The notes below the pieces were generated by a model, which did not search any database, had not been told where the DNA came from, and saw nothing but the letters and a program-made list of their open reading frames with translations. Below, in pieces: positions 1 to 7,554 of a DNA stretch of 64,000 nucleotides (positions within the stretch are counted from its first letter, which is position 1; each line of letters starts with the position of its first letter). Origin of the DNA: JAJFUV01 sp964561215 (GTDB lineage Bacteria; Acidobacteriota; Terriglobia; Bryobacterales; Bryobacteraceae); assembly GCA_964561215.1 (NCBI GenBank), contig CAZLOS010000010.1, positions 1 through 64,000 on the forward strand. Reading direction: 5' to 3'. A program made the position numbers and the translations under genes.

Positions 1-105
1 TGGAGCGCCTACGTGATGGAGACCGGATGGCAGAACGCCATCATCGATATAGCCTTGGCGCTCTACCTGATGGACGATTCGTTCTTCGCGCCTCGTAAGG
101 GCTAG
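1..105 (+). CDS. C-terminal end of an unidentified protein (partial)
   Basis: Frame 1 is open from the first base to a TAG at 103-105 and encodes 34 residues ending MDDSFFAPRKG. The segment has a hydrophobic run (IIDIALALYL) that could be a helix or membrane segment. The start lies left of the window, so family and function cannot be named. It could also be a chance open frame, but it is co-directional with the genes that follow and ends cleanly 86 bases before the ZIP gene. Confidence 0.45.
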   Translation, partial: WSAYVMETGWQNAIIDIALALYLMDDSFFAPRKG

Positions 106-191
106 CACGGGTTCCGGGTTGCCTACCCTTCCGGCAACCCGCTACATTGGGAAGTGGACATTCCGCGCCCTCACGCGCGTCTTCCTCGAAC

Positions 192-938
192 ATGTTCTTT
201 CTTGTCGCAACAACCGCGGTAGCACTGCTCGCGGCCGTTTTCGGCGTGTGGCTGACGGGTTCGTCTCACACAGCGCGGCGGATGGTCGCATTTGGCGGCG
301 GCTTGCTTGGCGGCATCGCGGTGTTCGGCGTGCTTCCGGAACTTGCGGAAGGCTACGGCTGGCGCGACGGTTTTCTCATGCTGGCTTCGGGCTTCGCGCT
401 GCTGTGGCTGATCAACCGCTACATCTATCCGGTGTGCCCCACTTGCGCCCACACGCACGATCATGGTGCGTGCAGCACCGTGCTGCACGGTTTCGGCACA
501 CCGCTGGTGATCGCCGCCACGTTGCACAGCGCGCTGGACGGTTGGGGCATCATGGCCTCGCAACAAGCCGTTTCGAGTGCCGCGGGAGCCGCGGTGGTAG
601 CCGGAATCCTGGTGCACAAAGTCCCCGAGGGTCTGGCCTTCGGTTCCATACTTCGCGCCGCTTACGGATCTCGCAGAGCCGCCATGATATGGTGCCTGAT
701 CGCGGAGGGGACCACGTTTGCCGGCGGTCTGCTCGAGGACTCCCTGTCCGGGCATCTCGGCCGCATCTGGCTCTTTTACGCCTTGGCGCTGGCCGGAGGC
801 GGGTTCCTGTTCCTCGGCGTCCACGCTGTACACGAGGAATGGCGCCGACGCGGGCCCGTCCCCGCGTTCATGCCGGCCCTCACCGGCGCCGCTGGCGCTG
901 CCGCCCTGCACCAGGGGATCCACATGTTCCTGCATTAG
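192..938 (+). CDS. ZIP family divalent metal transporter
   Basis: The 248-residue protein is almost entirely hydrophobic, with about eight predicted membrane helices. The two signature helices of the ZIP (SLC39) family are visible as HSALDGWG (about residue 112) and HKVPEGLAFG (about residue 138); their His/Asp/Glu residues form the metal site in known ZIPs, which import zinc or related divalent ions. A His-rich stretch (CPTCAHTHDHGAC) precedes the first signature and may bind metal. The start was set at the ATG at 192 because the in-frame TTG at 147 adds 15 polar residues before the first helix. Neither start has a convincing ribosome site. The exact metal cannot be told. Confidence 0.8.
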   Translation: MFFLVATTAVALLAAVFGVWLTGSSHTARRMVAFGGGLLGGIAVFGVLPELAEGYGWRDGFLMLASGFALLWLINRYIYPVCPTCAHTHDHGACSTVLHGFGTPLVIAATLHSALDGWGIMASQQAVSSAAGAAVVAGILVHKVPEGLAFGSILRAAYGSRRAAMIWCLIAEGTTFAGGLLEDSLSGHLGRIWLFYALALAGGGFLFLGVHAVHEEWRRRGPVPAFMPALTGAAGAAALHQGIHMFLH

Positions 939-993
939 CCCGGCCAGGATTGTTGCCACTATTCTGTGCCACCAGTTCATGGCATACTTATGA

Positions 994-1260
994 GTGCCGG
1001 ATATGAAGAATTTCCATCTGCCTCTCCCGGAAAGCACCTACGATCAATTGAGAGCGGCGGCCTTGCGCTCACAAGCGCCCGCGACGGTTCTGGCTCGCGA
1101 GGCCATTGAAGCGTGGCTGCGAGAACAGGCACGGAAAGCGCGGCATGAGGCCATCGCGGCCTATGCGGCGGAGATGTCCGGCACGAGATTCGACATGGAT
1201 CCCGACCTGGAATCCGCCGCGGTCGAGCATCTGTTGAAAACCAGGAAGAGGGCGAAGTGA
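994..1260 (+). CDS. Antitoxin of a MazF-type toxin-antitoxin pair (ribbon-helix-helix-like)
   Basis: This 88-residue protein has a short beta-strand-like N terminus (FHLPLPESTYDQL) followed by helices, including ATVLAREAIEAWLREQARKA, a layout typical of ribbon-helix-helix DNA-binding antitoxins. The acidic/basic C-terminal tail would neutralise the toxin. Its last four bases (GTGA, 1257-1260) are also the start of the toxin gene, so the two are translationally coupled. Start is GTG 994 or ATG 1003; a -10-like CATACT lies at 983-988. Antitoxins of this type usually autoregulate their promoter. The role is inferred from position and fold pattern. Confidence 0.75.
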   Translation: MPDMKNFHLPLPESTYDQLRAAALRSQAPATVLAREAIEAWLREQARKARHEAIAAYAAEMSGTRFDMDPDLESAAVEHLLKTRKRAK

Positions 1261-1604
1261 GACGGGGCGATGTTTATTGGGCCGACCTTGTGCCGCGTTC
1301 AGGGTCTGAACAGGCGGGGCGCCGCCCGGTGGTCCTTGTGTCCCACGACGGTTTCAACCAGACCCCCGGCTGGCGGTCGGTGATTGTCGTCCCGATCTCC
1401 ACCTCCGCGTCCCAAGGCAGGCGCGGCCCTACCGCCGTGGGGATTCAGGCAGGGACCGCCGGATTGACCAAGTCCAGTCTGGCGTTGTGCCACCAGGTAA
1501 CCACGCTGGACCGAGCCAAGCTGACCCAGAAGATAGGCACGCTGCCACCCTTAGTCCTGAGGGAAGTTGAGTGCGGTCTCAAGGCCGCGATGGATCTGGA
1601 TTAA
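1257..1604 (+). CDS. mazF: MazF/PemK family endoribonuclease toxin
   Basis: The 115-residue protein shows the MazF/PemK pattern: N-terminal RRGDVYWADLVPRSGSEQAG, then RRPVVLVSHDGFN, VIVVPISTS and the late CHQVTTLDRAKLTQKIGTL segment. Length matches the family (about 110-120). MazF toxins cut mRNA at short sequences and arrest growth until the paired antitoxin is restored. GTG start at 1257 overlaps the antitoxin stop. Family assignment is strong; cleavage specificity is not predictable from sequence. Confidence 0.9.
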   Translation: MRRGDVYWADLVPRSGSEQAGRRPVVLVSHDGFNQTPGWRSVIVVPISTSASQGRRGPTAVGIQAGTAGLTKSSLALCHQVTTLDRAKLTQKIGTLPPLVLREVECGLKAAMDLD

Positions 1605-1625
1605 TCCAACGTATTGCGGACGCTA

Positions 1626-2159
1626 TCACTCCGCCTCGTAAAAACTCAGCGTGTTGTCGCCCTGGCGCACCTGGCGCACACGTCTCAGCCCGCCCGCGGA
1701 TTCGACCAGCTCCTGCTTTGATGAGTGCTGCGCGATCACTAGCAGCGACCGACCCGGCGCGGCGCCCAGGGCACCGAGCGCGGCGTCGTATTCCTTTACC
1801 AGCGGATAGGGCGGATCCAGAAACACGACGCCTTCCCTGTAACGCCCGACAACCATGGCGGCCGAGGCTTGAAATACCTGGGCGCGGTCCTCGATGCCGA
1901 GCGCGGCCAGGTTCTCGCGGATCACGCGCACGGCGGCGGGATGCTTCTCGACGAACACGGCGCGCGCGGCCCCGCGGCTGAGCGCCTCGATGCCCACCGC
2001 GCCCGAACCCGCATAGGCGTCCACGAAAAGGCAGCCGTTGATGCGCGACGCCAGGATGTTGAACAGGGATTCGCGCAGGCGGTCCGGCGTGGGCCGGAGC
2101 GCCATGCCCGGCAGAGTCTTCAGACGACGGCTGCGAAATTCACCCGCGATCACACGCAT
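1626..2159 (-). CDS. rsmD: 16S rRNA (guanine(966)-N(2))-methyltransferase
   Basis: The 177-residue protein begins MRVIAGEFRSRRLKTL and carries RPTPDRLRESLFNIL, an SAM-binding DAYAGSGAVGIEALSRGA segment and the catalytic FLDPPYP motif of N6/N2-type methyltransferases, all hallmarks of RsmD, which methylates G966 of 16S rRNA during 30S assembly. It lies directly downstream of recG on the same strand: the recG stop and the rsmD start share base 2159, implying co-transcription. Length is normal for the family. Confidence 0.92.
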   Translation of the reverse strand: MRVIAGEFRSRRLKTLPGMALRPTPDRLRESLFNILASRINGCLFVDAYAGSGAVGIEALSRGAARAVFVEKHPAAVRVIRENLAALGIEDRAQVFQASAAMVVGRYREGVVFLDPPYPLVKEYDAALGALGAAPGRSLLVIAQHSSKQELVESAGGLRRVRQVRQGDNTLSFYEAE

Positions 2160-4252
2160 CAGCCCACCTCCACCAGTCCGTACAACCGCTGCCAGCTCCT
2201 GCGAATGTGCGCCACCACCTGCCGCAGTTCCTCCGCCGGCGCGTGCTCGACGAATTGTTGCGCCTCCCCGCGGGCAATCTCCAGAATCTCGTGATCCCGG
2301 ATCAGGTTGGCGATGCGCAGCGCGGGCAGGCCGGATTGCTTCGTGCCGAAGAATTCGCCGGGCCCGCGCAGCTTCAAATCCATCTCGGCGATCTGGAATC
2401 CGTCGGAAGACTCCACCATGGTGCGTATGCGCTCGCGGCTTGCGTCGCCCAGCTTCCCGGTGACCAGCACGCAGTAGCTCTGCTGCGCACCCCGGCCCAC
2501 GCGCCCGCGCAACTGGTGGAGCTGCGCCAGGCCGAAACGCTCGGCCTGCTCGATCACCATCACCGTCGCGTTGGGTACGTCTACGCCTACCTCGATCACC
2601 GTTGTCGAAACCAGGATCTTCGTCTCGCCGCGCTTGAAGCTCTCCATAACCGCTTCCTTCTCATCCGACGGCAGCCGCCCGTGCAACAGTCGCACCCGAA
2701 CGTTCGGGAAGACAACCTCTGAAAGATGATGGAACATCTTTTCAGCGGCCTTGAGCGCCTGCGTTTCCGACTCCTCGATTACCGGATAGACTACGTACGC
2801 CTGGCGTCCCTGGTCGATCTCACGCTTGATGAAGCTGTAGACCAGTTCCACCTGATCCTCGTTCACATGCTTGGTGACGATGGGGCGGCGGCCGGGCGGC
2901 AGTTCGTCGATGATGGAAACGTCCAGATCGCCGTAGACGGTCAGCGCCAGGGTGCGCGGAATGGGCGTGGCAGTCATCACCAGCACGTCCGGCCGCTCCC
3001 CCTTGCGGTGCAGCTTCAGACGCTGCATGACGCCGAAGCGATGCTGCTCGTCGATCACGGCCAGTCCCAGGCGCCGGAAGTTCACGTCTTCTTCAATCAG
3101 CGCGTGCGTGCCGATGGCCACGTTCACCAGTCCCTCCGCGACCAGCTTCTTGAGCTGCGATTTTTCGCGCGCGCTGAGCGATCCCGTGATCAGCACCACC
3201 GTGTAGCCAAGATCGCGGAAGAGGTTCTTGAAATAGTAGTAGTGCTGCGCGGCCAGGATTTCCGTGGGCGCGAGCACGGCCACCTGGCAGCCGTTCTCTA
3301 TAGCGATGATGGCCGCTTCGGCGGCGACCAGCGTCTTCCCGCTGCCCACGTCTCCCTGCAGCAGCCGGTGCATGGGATGAGGCTTCGCCATGTCTTGCGC
3401 GATTTCACCGAGCACGCGTTTCTGCGCCGCAGTGGGCTTGAAGGGCAGCATGCGTTTGACCTGCTCGCGCACTTTGCCGGTGAGCGCGAAGGCGATGCCA
3501 TCCTCTTTGCGGGCCCGCGCGCGCTTAATCGAGAGGCCGCACTCCAGCCAGAAGAACTCGTCGAAGATCAGCCGCCACTGCGCCGGCGAACGGAACTCGT
3601 TGAGCACGTGAATTTCGTCGCGCTCTTCCGGAAAGTGCGTAAGGCGGATGGCGTCCCAGCGGGCGGGCAGTTTCAGGCGCTCCCGGATGGAGGCAGGCAG
3701 CGGATCGTCGAGCGGGACGAGCGTTTCGAGCACCCGGTGCACCAGGGTGCGGAACACGCGCGTCGAAATCCGTCCCGCGGCTTCGTAGATGGGCACCACG
3801 CGGCCCAGGTGCAATGAGGCGTCGCTCGAATCGTCCTCGGGCAGCATCTCGAATTCCGGGTGCATCATGAGCAACTCGGCGGTGTACGTGTCCAGTTCCA
3901 CCTTGCCGTAAAGCGCGATGCGGCGGCCCTGCTCCAGCACGCCGGAGAGGTAGGATCCGTGAAACCACTTACCAAGCAGGAGTTGCCCGGAACCGTCCTC
4001 GAAGCGGGCTTCGAACAGGCCCAGGTTGCGGCGCTGAAACCGTGAGGCCTTGGCCGATGCCACCGTCGCCACCACGGTTGCCATTTCGCCCGGAGCCAGT
4101 TGCGCGATGGTTTTGACGTTGGAGCGGTCCTCGTATCGGAACGGCGTATAGGCGAGCAGATCCTCGACCGTCGAGAGGCCTTTGGCCTCCAAAACCTGGG
4201 CGCGGGCCGGGCCCACGCCCTTCACGTACATGAGGGGAGTCGAGGTATCCAC
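2159..4252 (-). CDS. recG: ATP-dependent DNA helicase RecG
   Basis: The 697-residue protein has the RecG order: N-terminal wedge/OB region (about 1-170, with VKGVGPARAQVLEAKGL at the start), helicase core with Walker A GDVGSGKT (about residue 300), DEQH box, MTATPIPRTLAL, and C-terminal QLRGRVGRG plus SGLPALRIANL TRG-type motif. RecG remodels stalled replication forks and Holliday junctions. It starts at GTG 4252, 27 bp from the oppositely oriented oxidoreductase gene, with a reverse-strand -10 (TACACT, 4268-4263) only 10 nt before the start codon. rsmD follows immediately. Confidence 0.96.
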   Translation of the reverse strand: MDTSTPLMYVKGVGPARAQVLEAKGLSTVEDLLAYTPFRYEDRSNVKTIAQLAPGEMATVVATVASAKASRFQRRNLGLFEARFEDGSGQLLLGKWFHGSYLSGVLEQGRRIALYGKVELDTYTAELLMMHPEFEMLPEDDSSDASLHLGRVVPIYEAAGRISTRVFRTLVHRVLETLVPLDDPLPASIRERLKLPARWDAIRLTHFPEERDEIHVLNEFRSPAQWRLIFDEFFWLECGLSIKRARARKEDGIAFALTGKVREQVKRMLPFKPTAAQKRVLGEIAQDMAKPHPMHRLLQGDVGSGKTLVAAEAAIIAIENGCQVAVLAPTEILAAQHYYYFKNLFRDLGYTVVLITGSLSAREKSQLKKLVAEGLVNVAIGTHALIEEDVNFRRLGLAVIDEQHRFGVMQRLKLHRKGERPDVLVMTATPIPRTLALTVYGDLDVSIIDELPPGRRPIVTKHVNEDQVELVYSFIKREIDQGRQAYVVYPVIEESETQALKAAEKMFHHLSEVVFPNVRVRLLHGRLPSDEKEAVMESFKRGETKILVSTTVIEVGVDVPNATVMVIEQAERFGLAQLHQLRGRVGRGAQQSYCVLVTGKLGDASRERIRTMVESSDGFQIAEMDLKLRGPGEFFGTKQSGLPALRIANLIRDHEILEIARGEAQQFVEHAPAEELRQVVAHIRRSWQRLYGLVEVG

Positions 4253-4262
4253 CGAGATGTCT

Positions 4263-4272
4263 AGTGTACAAT
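4263..4272. promoter_or_regulatory. Overlapping divergent -10 elements between recG and the Gfo/Idh/MocA gene
   Basis: The decamer AGTGTACAAT reads TACAAT on the plus strand (4267-4272) and TACACT on the minus strand (4268-4263), so one symmetric element can serve both divergent genes. The plus-strand box ends 7 nt before the ATG at 4280 and the minus-strand box 10 nt before the recG GTG, which predicts transcripts with almost no 5' leader. No good -35 hexamer was seen on either side. This is a pattern call. Confidence 0.45.
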
Positions 4273-4279
4273 GCCGGAT

Positions 4280-5227
4280 ATGAAGCGCATTGCACTAGCT
4301 GTCCTCGTATTGTGCGGCATCGCCTCTGCCGCCGATCTCAAATTAGGCATTATCGGCACCGATACGTCCCACGTCATCGCGTTTGTGAAGACGCTGAACG
4401 ATCCGGCTTCGAAGGACTACGTCCCGGGCGCCAAGATTGTAGCCGCTTACAAGGGCGGTAGCCCGGACCTGCCCGAGAGCTGGAACCGTGTCGAGAAATA
4501 CGCCGAAGAGTTGAAAACCAAGTGGAACGTCGAGATTGTTCCCGACATCCCGACACTGTGTTCGAAGGTTGACGGCATCCTGCTGGAGAGCGTGGACGGG
4601 CGCCCACACCTGGCGCAGGCCAAGCAAGTAATCGCCGCCAAGAAACCCATGTTCATCGATAAGCCGCTCTCGTCGACGCTCGAAGACGCACGCGAGATCG
4701 CGCGGCTGGCGAAACAAGCCGGCGTGCCGTGGTTCACGTCGTCGAGCCTGCGCTGGAGCAGCATCGTGTCCAGCGTGAAGGCGGACGACGCCGTGGCCGT
4801 CATCACCTGGGGCCCCGGCCCGATGAACGCCAAGCACTATCTGGACCTGGCCTGGTACGCCATCCACCCCATTGAAATGCTTTACACATTGTTGGGGACG
4901 GGTTGCGTGGAAGTCACGCGCGTCGCAAGCACCGGCGAAACGGGTCACGACATCATCACCGGGCGTTGGAAGGATGGCCGCACTGGAACCGTCGTTGCGC
5001 TCCGGCCTTACGGCCCGTACGGCGCCACGGTGATTCGTCCCAAGCAGGTGCTGCAGTCGTCCGAGAAGTACAGCGTCGCCTACAACAATATGCTGAAGGA
5101 GATCGTGAAGTTCTTCGAGACGGGCCAGCCCCCGGTTCCGAATGAGGAAAGCCTGGAGCTGTTCGCTTTCATGGACGCGGCGCAGCGCAGCAAGGAAGCC
5201 GGCGGCAAGCCGATGAAACTGCGCTAG
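4280..5227 (+). CDS. Exported Gfo/Idh/MocA-family oxidoreductase
   Basis: The 315-residue protein has a signal peptide (MKRIALAVLVLCGIASAADL), then a Rossmann start (KLGIIGTDTSHVIAFVKTL) and the family segment KKPMFIDKPLSSTLEDAREI, in which the EKP-type lysine is seen as DKP. Members use NAD(P) to oxidise sugars or related polyols. A secreted member near a DUF-type sugar locus suggests periplasmic carbohydrate processing, but the substrate is unknown. ATG 4280 was chosen over ATG 4271 because 4271 lies inside the -10 box TACAAT. The usual downstream EKP/HxxH catalytic set is not complete by eye. Confidence 0.75.
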   Translation: MKRIALAVLVLCGIASAADLKLGIIGTDTSHVIAFVKTLNDPASKDYVPGAKIVAAYKGGSPDLPESWNRVEKYAEELKTKWNVEIVPDIPTLCSKVDGILLESVDGRPHLAQAKQVIAAKKPMFIDKPLSSTLEDAREIARLAKQAGVPWFTSSSLRWSSIVSSVKADDAVAVITWGPGPMNAKHYLDLAWYAIHPIEMLYTLLGTGCVEVTRVASTGETGHDIITGRWKDGRTGTVVALRPYGPYGATVIRPKQVLQSSEKYSVAYNNMLKEIVKFFETGQPPVPNEESLELFAFMDAAQRSKEAGGKPMKLR

Positions 5228-5267
5228 TCGCATCTACGATCTTCCATTGCAAGGTGGGGTCCGAACC

Positions 5268-6758
5268 ATGACGAAAGAAAAGTGGGCCATTGCGGTTCTT
5301 CGCATCGTAATCGGCTGGCACTTCCTTTACGAGGGGTGCATCAAGCTGATGACGCCGGGTTGGACGGCGACGGGGTATCTGAAATCGGCTACCGGACCCC
5401 TTTCGGGTTTCTTCTACAATTTGGCGTCGAATGATTCCCTGACTCGTATCATCGACGCCCTTAACATTTGGGGTCTGGTGCTGGTCGGGCTGGGCCTGAT
5501 GTTCGGCGTTCTCATTCGTACGGCGGCCGGCGGCGGCATGGCGCTGCTGGCGCTGTACTACCTGGCACAGCCTCCCCTGTTCAGCCCGTCCGCGGGCGCC
5601 ATGACCGAGGGCGCGTACCTGCTGGTCAACAAGAACCTGGTGGAGCTGTGCGCGCTGCTGGTGGTTGCGTTCCTGCCGGCCTCCGAGATCGGCCTGGGCG
5701 CGCTCCTCGCGCGCTTGCGCAACAAACAGCCGGCAGGGACTGCGCCGCAGCCGCTGCTCGCCGGCGTCGAGCGGCGCGAGTTGATCGGCGGACTGGTGGG
5801 GCTGCCCGTCCTGGGCGCGTTCGTTCTCGCGGTCCTGAAGAAGCACGGCTATAAGAGCTTCGAGGAGATGAACCTGCGCATGCGCGTGCACCCCGGCGAC
5901 AACGTCATGGCCAGCGCCACCGCCAAGCGGTTTGAGTTCAGCTCACTGCGCGATCTCAAAGGCGAACTGCCTTACGGGAGGATCGGCAAGGTCAAGCTCA
6001 GCCGCATGATCCTGGGCGGCAACCTCATGGGTGGCTGGTCGCACGCGCGCGACCTGATTTACGTTTCGAAGCTGGTCAAGGCGTATCACAACCGCAGCAA
6101 GATTTTCCAGACCTTCGACCTCGCAGAAGCCTGCGGTGTGAACACCATCCTCACGAACCCGGTGCTGTGCGGCGTGATCAGCGATTACTGGCGCAGCGGC
6201 GGCAAGATCCAGTTCATCTCGGACTGCGGCGGCAAGGACATTCTGGTCGCCATCCAGAAGTCTGTCGACCAAGGTGCCTGCGCCTGCTACATCCAGGGCG
6301 GCACGGCGGACGATCTGGTGGCCAAAGGCCGCTTCGACTTGATCGAAAAGGGCATTGAACTGATCCGGCGTAACGGCTTGCCGGCGGGGATCGGCGGGCA
6401 CAAGTTGTCGACCATCCAGGCCTGTGTGGATCGCGGCTACCTGCCGGATTTCTGGATGAAGACGCTGCACAAGGTGGACTACTGGTCGGCGCGCCTGGAG
6501 CCCGAGTGCGACAACATCTGGTGCCAGAGTCCGGAAGACGTGGCGGCGTACATGCGCCAGCGGCCCGAGCCGTGGATCGCCTTCAAGACGCTGGCCGCGG
6601 GCGCCATCGAGCCCAAGGTCGGCTTCAAGTACGCCTTCGACAGTGGGGCGGACTTCATCTGCGTCGGCATGTACGATTTCCAGATCGTCGACGACGTGAA
6701 CCTGCTGGCATCGATGTTCGACCAGGGCTTCAAACGCGACCGCACCTGGCGCGCGTAG
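5268..6758 (+). CDS. DoxX-like membrane domain fused to an aldo/keto-reductase-like TIM barrel
   Basis: The 496-residue protein has two parts. Residues about 1-150 are hydrophobic, with a DoxX-type opening (IAVLRIVIGWHFLYEGCIKL) and four membrane helices. A further hydrophobic segment (ELIGGLVGLPVLGAFVLAVL) precedes a soluble domain (about 210-496) that begins GRIGKVKLSRMILGGNLMGG, reminiscent of aldo/keto reductases, and contains many Cys and Gly residues (ISDCGGKDI, GACACYIQGG). ATG 5268 follows an AAGGTGGGG ribosome site; the upstream TTG at 5247 is rejected. DoxX proteins are linked to quinol/thiol redox. The biochemical role of the fusion is unknown. Confidence 0.7.
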   Translation: MTKEKWAIAVLRIVIGWHFLYEGCIKLMTPGWTATGYLKSATGPLSGFFYNLASNDSLTRIIDALNIWGLVLVGLGLMFGVLIRTAAGGGMALLALYYLAQPPLFSPSAGAMTEGAYLLVNKNLVELCALLVVAFLPASEIGLGALLARLRNKQPAGTAPQPLLAGVERRELIGGLVGLPVLGAFVLAVLKKHGYKSFEEMNLRMRVHPGDNVMASATAKRFEFSSLRDLKGELPYGRIGKVKLSRMILGGNLMGGWSHARDLIYVSKLVKAYHNRSKIFQTFDLAEACGVNTILTNPVLCGVISDYWRSGGKIQFISDCGGKDILVAIQKSVDQGACACYIQGGTADDLVAKGRFDLIEKGIELIRRNGLPAGIGGHKLSTIQACVDRGYLPDFWMKTLHKVDYWSARLEPECDNIWCQSPEDVAAYMRQRPEPWIAFKTLAAGAIEPKVGFKYAFDSGADFICVGMYDFQIVDDVNLLASMFDQGFKRDRTWRA

Positions 6759-6774
6759 CCTGAGCCCGGAACCC

Positions 6775-7545
6775 TTACCTCGGCGGCAGGCCGGTGGTGA
6801 ACCCGCCGTCGGCGGCGATGGCGGCTCCGGTGACGAACGAGGCTTCGTCGCTCGCCAGGAATGCCGCCACGCGGGCGATCTCTTCCGGTTGGCCGATGCG
6901 CCACAGCGCGTGCAGTTTACCGGCTTCCGCCCGTGCTTTCGCAGGGTCCCCCTGCACATCGAAATACGCCTGCGCCAGTCCCGTGTCGATGTAGCCGGGG
7001 CAGATGCAGTTTACGCGCACGCCGTCTTTGCCGTAGTCGATGGCCATGGCTTTGGTGAGTCCCACGATGGCCGCCTTGGTAGCGCAATATCCGGCGCAAC
7101 TCGGCTCGACAAAATACGCGTTGGCCGAACTCATGTTCACGATGGCGCCTCGCGACGCGCGCAGGTGAGGCAGGAAATATTTCGACGTCAGGAAGATTCC
7201 GCCGACGTTCACCGCCATCTGGCGATTCCACTCCTCGATCGTGGTTTCTTCGACCGTCTTGCCATAGAAGATGGCGGCGTTGTTGAGGAGCGCGTGAACC
7301 GCGCCCTCGACACGCACCACTTCTGCGGCCAGCGCCGCTACCGAAGCCTCATCCGACACATCCGTGGGAACCGCGCGCGCCTCGCCGCCGGCAGCGGCAA
7401 TCATCCGCACGGTTTCAGTGAGACCCACAGTGTTGATATCGACCGCCACCACGCGAGCGCCCTGCGCCGCGCATTCCCTGGCACACGCGCCGCCGATGCC
7501 GCCGGCGGCGCCCGTCACAACCACTACTTTGTCTTTTAGTCGCAT
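6775..7545 (-). CDS. SDR family NAD(P)-dependent oxidoreductase
   Basis: A 256-residue classical short-chain dehydrogenase: cofactor motif VVTGAAGGIGGACA at the N terminus (TGxxxGxG), NNAAIF (about residue 87), catalytic Ser in IVNMSSANAY, and YCATK (YxxxK) about residue 153. The C-terminal PEEIARVAAFLASDEASFVTGA is typical of the family. It would reduce or oxidise a carbonyl/hydroxyl group; the substrate is not predictable. The gene starts 9 bp after the stop of the glycosidase-like gene on the same strand, suggesting a two-gene unit for carbohydrate metabolism. Confidence 0.9.
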   Translation of the reverse strand: MRLKDKVVVVTGAAGGIGGACARECAAQGARVVAVDINTVGLTETVRMIAAAGGEARAVPTDVSDEASVAALAAEVVRVEGAVHALLNNAAIFYGKTVEETTIEEWNRQMAVNVGGIFLTSKYFLPHLRASRGAIVNMSSANAYFVEPSCAGYCATKAAIVGLTKAMAIDYGKDGVRVNCICPGYIDTGLAQAYFDVQGDPAKARAEAGKLHALWRIGQPEEIARVAAFLASDEASFVTGAAIAADGGFTTGLPPR

Positions 7546-7554
7546 GAAGACTTT

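Noticed and set aside
119..1006. Long open frame across the ZIP gene region, in another frame
   Set aside because: The ZIP reading frame contains clear family signatures (HSALDG, HKVPEG); the other frame is Arg/Pro-rich, as expected for a shadow of GC-rich coding DNA.
994..1604. Toxin-antitoxin pair as part of a phage defence island
   Set aside because: No restriction-modification, Abi or CRISPR genes are nearby; it is an isolated TA pair.
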